A stretch of DNA of 37,189 bases from Mycobacterium sp. GTDB taxonomy: Bacteria > Actinomycetota > Actinomycetes > Mycobacteriales > Mycobacteriaceae. The position numbers were made by a program, and so were the translations under genes. A model generated the notes under the pieces. It worked only from the letters and a program-made list of their open reading frames with translations, ran no database searches and had not been told where the DNA came from. Location: assembly GCA_025966225.1 (NCBI GenBank), contig JAOPVI010000151.1, positions 1 to 37,189 of the forward strand, given 5' to 3'. Below, piece after piece: positions 1 through 7,895 of the stretch. Position 1 is the first letter of the stretch. Each line of letters starts with the position of its first letter.

Positions 1-294
1 CTGGTCGGCATCGTGTCGGAACGGGACGTCGTGCGAATGCTCCACGAATACGGCGCGGCCGCACTCGGACGCCCCGTCGCGGACATCATGACCAGCGAGG
101 TGGTCACGTGCTCGCCGGAGGACTCGGTCGACAGCCTCAGCGGACTGATGACGACGCATCGGGTGCGCCACGTGCCCGTCATGGACAACGGCCAACTGGC
201 CGGCATCGTCAGCATCGGCGACGTCGTGAAGACCCGGATGGAGGCGTTGCAGGCCGAGCGCGAGGCGTTGGAGGCTTACATCACCCAGGGGTGA
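1..294 (+). CDS. CBS-domain protein, C-terminal part (5' end outside window)
   Basis: The reading frame is open from the first base (L-V-G-I-V-S-E-R-D...), so the gene starts upstream of the window. About 97 residues are visible. They cover the end of a first CBS motif (GIVSERDVVRML) and a full second one (ADIMTSEVVTCSPEDSV ... HVPVMDNGQLAGIVSIGDVV), followed by a charged C-terminal helix. CBS pairs form Bateman modules that usually bind adenine nucleotides. As a stand-alone protein its role cannot be read from sequence. The position beside the PemK-like gene and lepA matches M. tuberculosis Rv2406c (from memory). The family call is sure; the function is unknown. Confidence 0.9.
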   Translation: MVGIVSERDVVRMLHEYGAAALGRPVADIMTSEVVTCSPEDSVDSLSGLMTTHRVRHVPVMDNGQLAGIVSIGDVVKTRMEALQAEREALEAYITQG

Positions 295-344
295 ATAGGT
301 TTCAGTGGGCAGGAGCGCAGCGACCCGGGAATTAGGCTGACCCC

Positions 345-953
345 GTGACTACCGTCGAGGTCCGCGCCGCCGCCCGCGCCGACATCGGGGAACTGTCGCG
401 CACGCTGGGCAAGGCCTTCGTCGACGACCCGGTGATGATGTGGATGCTCCCGGACGCGGACTTGCGCAGGCGCAAACTGCTCCACCTGTTCGCGTCCCTC
501 ACCCGGCACCATCACCTGTCCCGTGGCGGCGTCGAGATCGCACCCAACGGTGACGGGATCGGCGCGGCGGCGCTGTGGGATCCGCCAGGGGAGTGGAAGC
601 ACACCCACGGTGAACAACTGCGGGCGATGCCCGGCCTGTTCTGGGCGTTCGGCAGGTCGTTGCGCAAGGGCCTGGTCGCCGAGGAACTGATGAAGAAGTC
701 CCATCCCGAAGACCCGCACTGGTATCTGGCGGTCATCGGCAGCGATCCGGACGTGCGAGGCAAGGGCTTCGGTCAGGCGCTGATGAGTTCGCGACTGGAT
801 CGCTGTGACGCGGAGTATGCCCCGGCCTACCTGGAGTCGAGCAATCCCGACAACGTGCCGTACTACGAGCGGTTCGGCTTCGAGGTCACCGGGGAGATGA
901 AGTTGCCCGACGGCGGGCCCAGCTTGATCCCGATGTGGCGCAAGCCGCGCTAG
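345..953 (+). CDS. GNAT family N-acetyltransferase
   Basis: This 202-residue protein has a GTG start. It shows the GNAT acetyl-CoA motif A: a beta strand (HWYLAVIGSDPDVRGKGFG) with the R-G-K-G-F-G pyrophosphate loop at about residues 138-143. Motif B follows (AYLESSNPDNVPYYERFGFEV), with the typical Y-Y-x-R-F-G-F close to the C-terminus. Such enzymes acetylate small molecules or proteins from acetyl-CoA; the substrate cannot be deduced. It lies 50 bp after the CBS gene and converges on the PemK-like gene, with about 20 bp between the two stops and no clear terminator hairpin. Confidence 0.88.
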   Translation: MTTVEVRAAARADIGELSRTLGKAFVDDPVMMWMLPDADLRRRKLLHLFASLTRHHHLSRGGVEIAPNGDGIGAAALWDPPGEWKHTHGEQLRAMPGLFWAFGRSLRKGLVAEELMKKSHPEDPHWYLAVIGSDPDVRGKGFGQALMSSRLDRCDAEYAPAYLESSNPDNVPYYERFGFEVTGEMKLPDGGPSLIPMWRKPR

Positions 954-973
954 GAATTTGCTCGCGAAACGCG

Positions 974-1588
974 CTAACTCCAGGAGTATTCGGTGCGCAA
1001 TCGCTTGGCGACGACCTCGAACGTCTCCCTGGCCAGCACCGCGCCTTCGCGCCGAATGCCCTCCTCGGGCACGTCGAGCACACGGTCGAGTCGCACCCAG
1101 CTCGTGCGACCCTCGTAGTCCCAGTCACCGGCCCCGATGCCGACCCATGCGCCATCGCTCTCGTCGCGTTCCTGGCTGGACAGCATCAGACCGAGCAGGG
1201 TGCTGCGGTCACGCCCCACGACCAGCACCGGCCGGTCCTTGCCGCGTGACGCGTCCTCCTCGTAGACCACCCACGTCCAGACGATCTCACCTGGGTCTGC
1301 GCGGCCGTCGAGGTCCGGCGAGTACGCGATCCGGCGCGCCCGGTGGGCGGTGGGGACGCTGTCCTTCGTGATCGGGCGACCTGCGGAGATCGCGGTTTGA
1401 GGCGCCGTCGTTGCTCCGGCCAGCATGGAAAGACCTGCATCGATGCCCAGTTTGATGCCCTGCTGAATGGTGCGGGGCACGTTCTCCGGCTTCTGCAGCT
1501 GGCGAATGAGCTTCGGCGCTTCCCTGAACACCAGCTGTTCCGCGAGCTGCTGAAACGTCTTCCACTGCGACGCCATGGATTCGAGCAT
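974..1588 (-). CDS. PemK/MazF-like protein with N-terminal extension (Rv2405-type)
   Basis: About 204 residues from the ATG at 1588; a second in-frame ATG at 1576 (MASQWKT) is also plausible, while the longer frame to 1669 would run into the lepA leader. The C-terminal half resembles the PemK/MazF endoribonuclease fold: GEIVWTWVVYEEDASRGKDRPVLVVGR fits the family pattern of a G-x-I-V-W strand followed by K-x-R-P-x-L-V. The N-terminal 80 residues are helical and not part of MazF. No antitoxin-sized ORF lies next to it, so it is an orphan and may not be a toxin. It is divergent from lepA. The family call is fairly sure; the activity is not. Confidence 0.75.
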   Translation of the reverse strand: MLESMASQWKTFQQLAEQLVFREAPKLIRQLQKPENVPRTIQQGIKLGIDAGLSMLAGATTAPQTAISAGRPITKDSVPTAHRARRIAYSPDLDGRADPGEIVWTWVVYEEDASRGKDRPVLVVGRDRSTLLGLMLSSQERDESDGAWVGIGAGDWDYEGRTSWVRLDRVLDVPEEGIRREGAVLARETFEVVAKRLRTEYSWS

Positions 1589-1675
1589 AGGCACGATTGT
1601 GTCGTCACGACGGTTGGTCGATACGCTGGTAGCGCTAGGAACACGGGTCGACACACGTCTGGGCCCCACCCCACC

Positions 1676-1680
1676 AGGAG
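1676..1680 (+). promoter_or_regulatory. Ribosome binding site of lepA that decides the start
   Basis: AGGAG is followed by a 6-nt spacer (attccc) and then ATC AGC AGC TTC, which would be read as Met-Ser-Ser-Phe if ATC initiates. No canonical start codon is available in frame before the GTPase P-loop, so this site marks the likely initiation point. Confidence 0.6.
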
Positions 1681-1686
1681 ATTCCC

Positions 1687-3528
1687 ATCAGCAGCTTCGC
1701 CGACAAGACGTTCACTGCGCCGGCGCAGATTCGGAATTTCTGCATCATCGCGCATATCGATCACGGCAAGTCGACGCTGGCCGACCGGATGCTGGGGATC
1801 ACCGGGGTCGTGGCAGACCGGGACATGCGGGCGCAGTACCTCGACCGGATGGACATCGAGCGCGAACGCGGCATCACCATCAAGGCGCAGAACGTGCGCC
1901 TGCCGTGGGAGGTCGAAGGCGAAGAGTTCGTGCTCCACCTGATCGACACCCCCGGCCACGTCGACTTCACCTACGAGGTGTCCCGTGCGCTGGAGGCCTG
2001 CGAAGGAGCCGTGCTGCTCGTCGACGCCGCCCAGGGCATCGAGGCGCAGACGCTGGCCAACCTCTACCTGGCCCTCGACCGCGGCCTGACGATCATCCCG
2101 GTGCTCAACAAGATCGATCTGCCCGCCGCCGATCCGGACCGCTACGCCGGAGAAATCGCCCACATCATCGGATGCGAACCGGACGACGTGTTGCGCGTGT
2201 CGGGCAAGACCGGTGAGGGCGTCCGCGAGCTGCTAGACGAGGTGGTCCGGTTGATCCCCGCCCCGGTGGGTGAGGCCGACGCGCCCGCGCGGGCCATGAT
2301 CTTCGACTCCGTGTACGACATCTACCGCGGCGTCGTGACCTACGTCCGCGTGGTGGACGGCAAGCTCAGCCCGCGCGAGAAGATAAAGATGATGTCCACG
2401 GGCACCACCCACGAGCTGCTCGAAGTCGGCATCGTCTCGCCCGACCCACAACCCAGCGTGGGCCTCGGCGTCGGCGAGGTGGGCTACCTCATCACCGGCG
2501 TCAAGGACGTCCGGCAGTCCAAGGTGGGTGACACCATCACGACCGCGCGCAACGGCGCCACTCAGGCGTTGACCGGCTACCGCGAACCGAGGCCGATGGT
2601 CTACTCGGGGCTCTACCCGGTCGATGGCTCGGACTACCCGAACCTGCGCGATGCGCTGGAGCGGCTGCAGCTCAACGACGCGGCCCTGACGTGGGAGCCG
2701 GAGACGTCGGTTGCGCTCGGATTCGGTTTCCGGTGCGGCTTCCTCGGGCTGCTGCACATGGAGATCACCCGCGAACGTCTGGAACGCGAGTTCGACCTCG
2801 ATCTGATCTCCACCGCGCCCAACGTCGTGTACCGGGTGGTGAGGGACGACGGTACCGAACGTGTCGTGACGAACCCCTCGGACTGGCAGGAGGGCAAGGT
2901 TCGGGCCGTGTTCGAGCCCATCGTGAAGACGACGGTCATCGCGCCAAGCGAGTTCATCGGCACCATCATGGAGCTGTGTCAGTCGCGTCGCGGTGAGCTC
3001 GGCGGCATGGACTACCTGTCGCCGGAACGCGTCGAGCTCCGCTACACGATGCCGTTGGGCGAGATCATCTTCGACTTCTTCGACTCGCTGAAGTCGCGCA
3101 CCCGCGGGTACGCCAGCCTCGACTACGAGGAAGCGGGCGAGCAGGAGGCCGACCTGGTCAAGGTCGACATCCTGCTGCAGGGCGAGGCCGTCGACGCGTT
3201 CAGTGCCATCGTGCACAAGGACTCGGCCGCCGCCTACGGCAACAAGATGACCACGAAACTCAAGGAACTCATCCCCCGCCAGCAGTTCGAGGTGCCCATC
3301 CAGGCTGCGATCGGATCGAGAATCATTGCTCGCGAGAACATTCGGGCGATCCGCAAGGACGTGCTCAGCAAGTGTTATGGCGGTGACATCACCCGCAAGC
3401 GCAAACTTCTGGAGAAGCAGAAGGAAGGCAAGAAGCGGATGAAGATCATCGGCCGGGTCGAGGTGCCGCAGGAGGCCTTCGTCGCGGCATTGTCTTCCGA
3501 CGCCGCCAGCGACAAACCGAAGAAGTAG
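1687..3528 (+). CDS. lepA: Elongation factor 4 (LepA), apparent ATC start
   Basis: LepA is a ribosome-associated GTPase that acts on stalled or back-translocated ribosomes. From codon 1687 it has 613 residues, close to the usual 600. GTPase motifs are complete: G1 AHIDHGKS at 22-29, G2 RGIT, G3 DTPGHVDF from 87, G4 NKID at 141-144. The LepA-specific C-terminal domain is present ([21 protein letters not shown] in pieces). The first ATG (1789) lies after the P-loop. Between the in-frame TAG at 1636-1638 and 1789 there is no ATG, GTG or TTG. An AGGAG at 1676-1680 stands 6 nt before ATC at 1687, the best candidate start; ATT at 1681 is too close. The M. tuberculosis LepA sequence, as I recall it, contains the same E-I-P-I-S-S stretch. 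Confidence 0.95.
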   Translation: MSSFADKTFTAPAQIRNFCIIAHIDHGKSTLADRMLGITGVVADRDMRAQYLDRMDIERERGITIKAQNVRLPWEVEGEEFVLHLIDTPGHVDFTYEVSRALEACEGAVLLVDAAQGIEAQTLANLYLALDRGLTIIPVLNKIDLPAADPDRYAGEIAHIIGCEPDDVLRVSGKTGEGVRELLDEVVRLIPAPVGEADAPARAMIFDSVYDIYRGVVTYVRVVDGKLSPREKIKMMSTGTTHELLEVGIVSPDPQPSVGLGVGEVGYLITGVKDVRQSKVGDTITTARNGATQALTGYREPRPMVYSGLYPVDGSDYPNLRDALERLQLNDAALTWEPETSVALGFGFRCGFLGLLHMEITRERLEREFDLDLISTAPNVVYRVVRDDGTERVVTNPSDWQEGKVRAVFEPIVKTTVIAPSEFIGTIMELCQSRRGELGGMDYLSPERVELRYTMPLGEIIFDFFDSLKSRTRGYASLDYEEAGEQEADLVKVDILLQGEAVDAFSAIVHKDSAAAYGNKMTTKLKELIPRQQFEVPIQAAIGSRIIARENIRAIRKDVLSKCYGGDITRKRKLLEKQKEGKKRMKIIGRVEVPQEAFVAALSSDAASDKPKK

Positions 3529-3533
3529 CCGGC

Positions 3534-4223
3534 GTGCGCAGGCTGGCGGCGTCGTTTCGCTGGTGCTGCTGCTGGGCTGCTGCGCGAACACCGTCGACGG
3601 CGCCGCCCGGCCGGCCGCGACGGCACTGAAGATCCTGCCCACCGACGACCAGATCACGGATGCAGTGGGAAACGGGTTGAGCACCTTCGGTTTCCAGCCG
3701 TTCGTCGGCGGCCCGAGATTCTGCCCGACGGGTAACGAACCGATGCGGAGGCGTCGCCGATCGCCTGCATCGGCGTCACGGACACGACGATGCGGGTGGT
3801 CTACGAAGCGACGCCGATGGTGAGGCCGCACGGCAGAGTTACTTCACCTTGGACCAGCACGTCGCGGTGACCGGGGCCGACGCCGCCGTCATCCGCATGG
3901 CCTCGGCTGCGGACGCGCAACGGGTCTTCGACGAGTCGGTGCGGCAATGGCGGGGCTGTGACGGCAAGACGGTCGACAAGCGGCTGCGCGGCGCCACGAA
4001 CGCAGAGGTGTTCGCGGACATCAGCGACGTCGCGGCAACCGGGTCAACGCTTTCGGCGACGCTGCACACCCACCCTGGCCCGAACGGCCCGACGTCGTCG
4101 TATACGCGCGTGCTCGGCGTCCGTGCCGACACCATCGTCGAAGTCTCGCTCGCCGTCACTGCAGAAGGCGACCACGGGCCGCGCGCTGAGGCGGCGGCCC
4201 AGGCGATGCTCGACAAGGTTTGA
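3534..4223 (+). pseudogene. LppR-like lipoprotein, frameshifted pseudogene
   Basis: The remnant begins 5 bp after lepA. A possible GTG start at 3534 is out of frame with the hydrophobic signal and lipobox (VSLVLLLGC, from about 3551). That frame continues to CPTGNEPM near 3750. The protein then resumes in another frame as EASPIACIGVTDTTMRVVYE and again, after about 3835, in a third as SYFTLDQHVAVTG through to the stop at 4223. The C-terminal part (QWRGCDGKTV ... TRVLGVRADTIVEVSLAV) resembles PknH-type extracellular sensor domains found in mycobacterial lipoproteins. Position after lepA matches M. tuberculosis lppR (Rv2403c, from memory). At least two, probably three, frame breaks make a working product unlikely unless they are sequencing errors. 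Confidence 0.7.
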
Positions 4224-4413
4224 ACCAGCCTGATTCCAATTGCGTGTCGGCAGCTCGATCAACGCATATGGGCGAATAGCTGCTACCTGCAGTGCTTTTC
4301 ACCGTTCACACAGGATTCGTCTTCAACCGCGGCGTGAGTTCGCGACTGGAGGCTTCGCCCAAATCCACCAGAGTGGCGGTTGAATGGTTGACCTCAAAGC
4401 TACCGGAGCCTTC

Positions 4414-4620
4414 ATGTCCGTAACCGCGTCCGATGGTTTCTACACGCCGGCTCCCGACGACGTGCCCAGTCACAGTCGATGGCCGTGGGTGATCGTCGCG
4501 GTGGGGGCGGCGGTGATCGTGGTCGGCGGAGTCGCGTTCTCCGGCGGCGCAGCCGATTCCCCACAGGACCGCACCGGGTCAACCCGGGTCGCGGGTTCGG
4601 GGTCCGTAGCAACCCGATGA
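4414..4620 (+). CDS. Small single-pass membrane protein
   Basis: 68 residues from ATG 4414, preceded by GGAG with 5-nt spacing; an ATG at 4384 is possible but has no good ribosome site. One membrane segment is clear (WPWVIVAVGAAVIVVGGVAF, about residues 24-43), with a short Pro/Asp-rich N-tail and a Ser/Thr/Gly-rich C-tail. I recognise no family. It sits alone just after the lppR remnant, at the boundary between conserved core and sulfur block, and could be a short real gene or the head of a lost longer one. Confidence 0.45.
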   Translation: MSVTASDGFYTPAPDDVPSHSRWPWVIVAVGAAVIVVGGVAFSGGAADSPQDRTGSTRVAGSGSVATR

Positions 4621-4761
4621 TTTGGGTAGCCAGCCGTCGGACACACTGCCCGGCAGTCGGTTTCAGATCGCGCCGCGTCTAACCTGGCCGCGCTCGGCCG
4701 CGGCGGTCAGGGCAACTGAAGCTCAGGCCAGCCCGCGGGCCCACCGAGCCCGCCACCGACG

Positions 4762-5028
4762 TCAGGACGCCGCGGCCAGCGGTGCGACGCGGGCGCGCCT
4801 GATCAGTTCACCCCAGGCGTTGAATGCCTCGCCGTCGGCTGCCGACGACGAACCCGCCGCGATCGCCGTCAGGCTGGCGGCGACACTGAAGATGCCGATG
4901 CCGGTGCGATTGACTACACCGACGAGTTCGTCGAACGCGTCCCGCTCGGTGTATCCGCGCAGCCCGACGAGGATGCCGACCGCGACATCCACCTTTCGCC
5001 GCGACGCATCACCCGTAGTCCCGCTCAT
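4762..5028 (-). CDS. Stand-alone ANTAR-like RNA-binding protein
   Basis: 88 residues. The middle (VDVAVGILVGLRGYTERDAFDELVGV and NRTGIGIFSVAASLTAIA, about residues 13-58) matches the three-helix ANTAR pattern: an A-x-G-I-L helix, a DAF-x-x-L helix, and N-R ... VA near the end. ANTAR domains bind paired hairpins in nascent mRNA and prevent termination. Here there is no GAF, PAS or receiver sensor domain in front, so input must come from elsewhere or expression alone. The start ATG is supported by AAAGGGTGG 4 nt upstream. It is monocistronic as far as seen; the target is unknown. Confidence 0.6.
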   Translation of the reverse strand: MSGTTGDASRRKVDVAVGILVGLRGYTERDAFDELVGVVNRTGIGIFSVAASLTAIAAGSSSAADGEAFNAWGELIRRARVAPLAAAS

Positions 5029-5128
5029 GTGCCACCCTTTCTGCCGAAGACACCATGGTGCAAGTGATTTCGATGGCTGGCAAGGGATCGAAGCACCGTG
5101 ATCGGAGCAGGTCGGATATGCCGCCCGC

Positions 5129-5425
5129 TCATGTCTGACCCAGGGCGGTCGCGCCTATGGCTTCCAGTACGGCGTCGGTGTTCGGCGGGTGCAGCGATCC
5201 GGTACGGACGTCGCGGAGCAGTCGCTCGAGCTCGCCCTGTGCGATCTGCCGCTGCACGGCGGGCTTCTGTGAATGTCGAGAGACGTCGGGGCGCAGCGAC
5301 GTTCGGGTCTGCGAGCTCAGGATCGCGAGGTCGAGTGCCCGTCGGGCGATGCCGAAGTACACGCTCGACAAGAGCGGATACGACACCCTGACGCGCGGGT
5401 CCTGGAGTTTCGCGCGCCCCGATTT
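5129..5425 (-). pseudogene. Acyl-CoA dehydrogenase-type flavoprotein, C-terminal remnant
   Basis: The frame closes at 5129 (TGA) and is open back to a TAA at 5426-5428. It reads KLQDPRVRV then SYPLLSSVYFGIARRALDLAI, which looks like the C-terminal helical domain of acyl-CoA dehydrogenase-fold proteins (V-Y-x-G-I-A-x-x-A). That fold includes the sulfur-compound monooxygenases DszC and SfnB. Nothing of the N-terminal or middle domains is present; upstream lies the rhodanese promoter region on the other strand. A GTG at 5386 could start an 85-residue product but has no visible function. I read it as the tail of a gene lost during insertion or rearrangement. Confidence 0.45.
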
Positions 5426-5428
5426 TTA

Positions 5429-5467
5429 ATGGGTTGCGTGCGAGGTTGCTGGGGAACATTAACCTGA
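5429..5467 (+). other. Candidate Cys-containing upstream ORF before the rhodanese gene
   Basis: ATG at 5429 gives MGCVRGCWGTLT-stop. Alternatively GTG at 5438 gives VRGCWGTLT and lies exactly 7 nt after a -10-like TTTAAT (5425-5430), the same geometry as the leaderless uORF before subI. It ends 52 nt before the rhodanese start. Cys codons are few and not adjacent, so this is a weak candidate for a cysteine-sensing leader. Confidence 0.3.
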
Positions 5468-5519
5468 GCGGCAGACCGTCGCTGGCGCCAAAAGGCCCAC
5501 TTGACTGATAGGAACACTC

Positions 5520-6107
5520 ATGAGCGCGCCGACCGCAACCACCGTCAGTCCGACTGAGCTTCGCGACCGCCTCAACTCCGACAAGCCGCCGCGGCTGCTC
5601 GACGTGCGGAGCCCGGCAGAATTCGAGACGGCACACATCGCCGGGTCGTACAACGTGCCGCTCGACGTCGTTCGCGAGCGCAGAGCCGAGCTGATCGACC
5701 GGCTGGACGGGGACGTCGTGTTCGTATGCCGGTCGGGACAGCGCGCGTCCCAAGCGGACGAGGTGCTGCGCGGCGCGGGCCTGACCAAGGGGACCGTGCT
5801 CAAGGGTGGACTCGCCGACTGGCAGGGCAACGGCTTCGACGTCGACGAGGGAACCGAGCGCTGGGACATCGAACGACAGGTGCGCCTCGTCGCAGGCTCG
5901 ATGGTGCTGTCCTCCGTGCTCGGCAGCATCGCGGTCCCGAAGCTGAAATGGCTGGCCGCCGCCATCGGTGGCGGCTTGACCTTTGCTGCCGTGAGCAATA
6001 CGTGCGCGATGGGCAACGCGCTGTCCAAGTTGCCCTACAACCGTACTTCCAACTACGACCCGACCAAGCTCGTCGCGCAGCTCGGCGATGCGGCTGGCGA
6101 AGGCTAG
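5520..6107 (+). CDS. Rhodanese domain fused to DUF2892 membrane segment
   Basis: 195 residues; ATG preceded by TAGGAA. Residues 10-110 form a single rhodanese domain (LLDVRSPAEFETAHIAGSYNVPL) with the active-site loop CRSGQRAS, Cys70 carrying the persulfide. The C-terminal third (RQVRLVAGSMVLSSVLGS, then WLAAAIGGGLTFAAVSNTC) is a DUF2892-type hydrophobic hairpin that should tie the enzyme to the membrane. Such proteins move sulfane sulfur from thiosulfate or persulfides. The FAD/NAD(P)-binding gene follows 45 bp downstream, and a CstB-like persulfide enzyme lies opposite, so a role in sulfide or sulfane-sulfur handling is likely. Confidence 0.9.
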   Translation: MSAPTATTVSPTELRDRLNSDKPPRLLDVRSPAEFETAHIAGSYNVPLDVVRERRAELIDRLDGDVVFVCRSGQRASQADEVLRGAGLTKGTVLKGGLADWQGNGFDVDEGTERWDIERQVRLVAGSMVLSSVLGSIAVPKLKWLAAAIGGGLTFAAVSNTCAMGNALSKLPYNRTSNYDPTKLVAQLGDAAGEG

Positions 6108-6152
6108 GTCGGACGAGCCGACGGCACGCCAGCGGATAGCACGGGCACCGCG

Positions 6153-7583
6153 ATGTCGACGCGGCCCACGCGGGTCGTCGTAGTCGGAGGCGGGTTCAGC
6201 GGTGCGATGAGCGCGGTGAACATCGCCAGGCTCACTGAGCATCCCCTGCACATCGTCGTCGTCAACGACGGGACTTCCGTGGGCCGGGGCGTGGCCTACG
6301 GGCTGCGACGACCGGAGTATCTGCTCAACGTCGCGGCGCGGAACATGTCCGCCTTTCCCGATGAGCCGAACCACTTTCTGCAATGGCTGCGCACGCGCTC
6401 GGAGTTCGAGCTCGTCCCCGAACTCGAACTCCGCGAGCGCTTCGTTCCGCGCCAGATCTACGGCGACTACCTGAGGTCCATCGTGCAGCACCATCTGCAG
6501 AGCCCGGGTGAATTGGCCCTCGCCTCAGCAGAATTCGCCGTCGGCGAGGCCATCGACGTCGAGCCGGTCGACGCCGGGTGCGTGGTGCGTCTTGCCGACG
6601 GGTCGGCGCTCGAAGCCGACCGCGTCGTGCTGGCCACCGGCAATGAACCGCCCGCGCCGTTGCCCGGTGCCGAGGCCCTCGAGGAGCACCCGGCCTGGGT
6701 CGGCAACCCATGGCAGCCGTGGGAGCAGCGCTTGCCGTCACACGAGGGACGCATCGTCATCCTCGGAACGGGACTGTCGGCGGTCGACGTCATCCTCACG
6801 TTGCGCGACCTCGGATGGATGGGCAGCATTCATGCGGTCTCCCGCCATGGCTGGTTTCCGAACGCCCACTTCCGCGGCGTCGAGTATCCGGAGTTCCCGC
6901 CAATCGGGGTCGACCTCGCGACGCTAGGACTCGACGAGCTACACGCACTCGTCAGCGAGCACTGTTCGATCCTGCACGAGCGCAACGCCAATCCCGCGAT
7001 CATCGTCGACAAACTGCGTCCGCACACGCAGCGCATCTGGAGCAGCTTCAGCCGGGCCGAGCGCCTGAGCTTCGCGAGGGATCACGCCGCCCGCTGGAAC
7101 GTGTTTCGGCACCGCATTGCGCCGGTCATTCATGCTCAACTCACCGGCTCGCAGCTCACCGGTCAACTCCGGATCAGTGCGACCGGCATCGAGCAACTCG
7201 AGTCATCAGGGGACCGGGTCGTCGTACACCTCACCGACGGTGAGTCGTTTTCTGGCGACCTGGTCATCAACGCGACCGGTCCTTCCACCAGATTCACGGC
7301 CACGCGATCGACGCTGCTGCAGAACCTGCTCCGCCGTGGCGTGGTGGCTCCCGACACCACTGACATGGGGGTTCGCGTCGATCTCGACCACACCGTGCGC
7401 AACAGCGCGGGGGAGCGGTCGCTGTGGCTGCTCGCCTTGGGCCCGATGCTGCGCGGCACGTACTGGGAGACCATCGCCGTGCCGGAGTTGCGCACCCAAG
7501 CCAGGCGGCTGGCCGAGACCGTGCTTGGTGCCGCTCACGTCGACGACGACCAAGAGCAGCTTCAGCTCGAGTACATGATTTGA
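6153..7583 (+). CDS. FAD/NAD(P)-binding protein (NAD_binding_9 type)
   Basis: 476 residues. The N-terminus carries a dinucleotide-binding beta-alpha-beta (VVVVGGGFSGAMSAVNIA, residues 8-25). A second GxGxS site follows near residue 204 (VILGTGLSAVDVILTL), and a third conserved stretch closes the fold (DLVINATGPSTRF). The layout, with VGRGVAYGLRRPEYLLNVAARNMSAFPDEPNHFLQWL, is typical of the NAD_binding_9 family of FAD-dependent oxidoreductases, whose substrates are mostly unknown. It follows the rhodanese-DUF2892 gene in the same direction, so it may be co-transcribed and act on sulfur redox, but that is only context. No strong ribosome site precedes the ATG. Confidence 0.8.
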   Translation: MSTRPTRVVVVGGGFSGAMSAVNIARLTEHPLHIVVVNDGTSVGRGVAYGLRRPEYLLNVAARNMSAFPDEPNHFLQWLRTRSEFELVPELELRERFVPRQIYGDYLRSIVQHHLQSPGELALASAEFAVGEAIDVEPVDAGCVVRLADGSALEADRVVLATGNEPPAPLPGAEALEEHPAWVGNPWQPWEQRLPSHEGRIVILGTGLSAVDVILTLRDLGWMGSIHAVSRHGWFPNAHFRGVEYPEFPPIGVDLATLGLDELHALVSEHCSILHERNANPAIIVDKLRPHTQRIWSSFSRAERLSFARDHAARWNVFRHRIAPVIHAQLTGSQLTGQLRISATGIEQLESSGDRVVVHLTDGESFSGDLVINATGPSTRFTATRSTLLQNLLRRGVVAPDTTDMGVRVDLDHTVRNSAGERSLWLLALGPMLRGTYWETIAVPELRTQARRLAETVLGAAHVDDDQEQLQLEYMI

Positions 7584-7599
7584 CGGGGGAAGGGGATAC

Positions 7600-7894
7600 A
7601 TGACCGCACCGCCGTCGCGCGCCGACGAGATCGGCTATCTGGTGAACGTCACCGTGCGCCCGGGGTACAACTTTGCGACTGCCGACGCCGCGGTGGCCTA
7701 CGCGCGGAATCTGCGACAAGATCGCGAGCGGCAGGTCGTACCCCGAGCTCGTCGGCGACGTGAAGGCTGACTTCGCGACCACCGACGAGTTCCAGGCGTC
7801 GTATCTCATCGGCCAGGCGGCTGACGAGCTGTGCCCCGAGCAGCTCTGGCACTTGCGCCGTTCGGCGGGTGGTTACCGCCCGGGTGCGGCGTGA
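7600..7894 (+). pseudogene. DUF732-like small protein, one frameshift
   Basis: ATG 7600, after GGGGGAAGGGG, opens a frame reading MTAPPSRADEIGYLVNVTV and onward to YARNL, then goes off at a premature TGA (7768-7770). The homologous reading continues one base over as CDKIASGRSYPELVGDVKAD to AADELCPEQLWHLRR and ends at 7894. Spliced near 7705-7715, the two parts give a protein of about 98 residues with the DUF732 pattern (Y-L-x-x-V ... C-x-x-I-x-x-G-x-S ... A-A-x-x-L-C-P). DUF732 proteins are usually secreted and of unknown function; this one has no signal peptide. It overlaps no neighbour and is 16 bp after the FAD protein gene. Confidence 0.6.
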
Positions 7895-7895
7895 G

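Noticed and set aside
3560..3590. Run of TGC/GCTGCT as a polycysteine uORF
   Set aside because: In the frame that fits the downstream protein it is the hydrophobic signal peptide and lipobox of the lppR-like remnant.
2233..3831. Long minus-strand ORF (532 codons) opposite lepA
   Set aside because: It is the antisense shadow of a certain gene in GC-rich DNA; its protein is Arg/His/Asp-rich with no domain.
5025..6494. Long minus-strand ORF (489 codons) over the rhodanese gene
   Set aside because: It overlaps the rhodanese and FAD genes on the other strand and has low-complexity composition; no family features.
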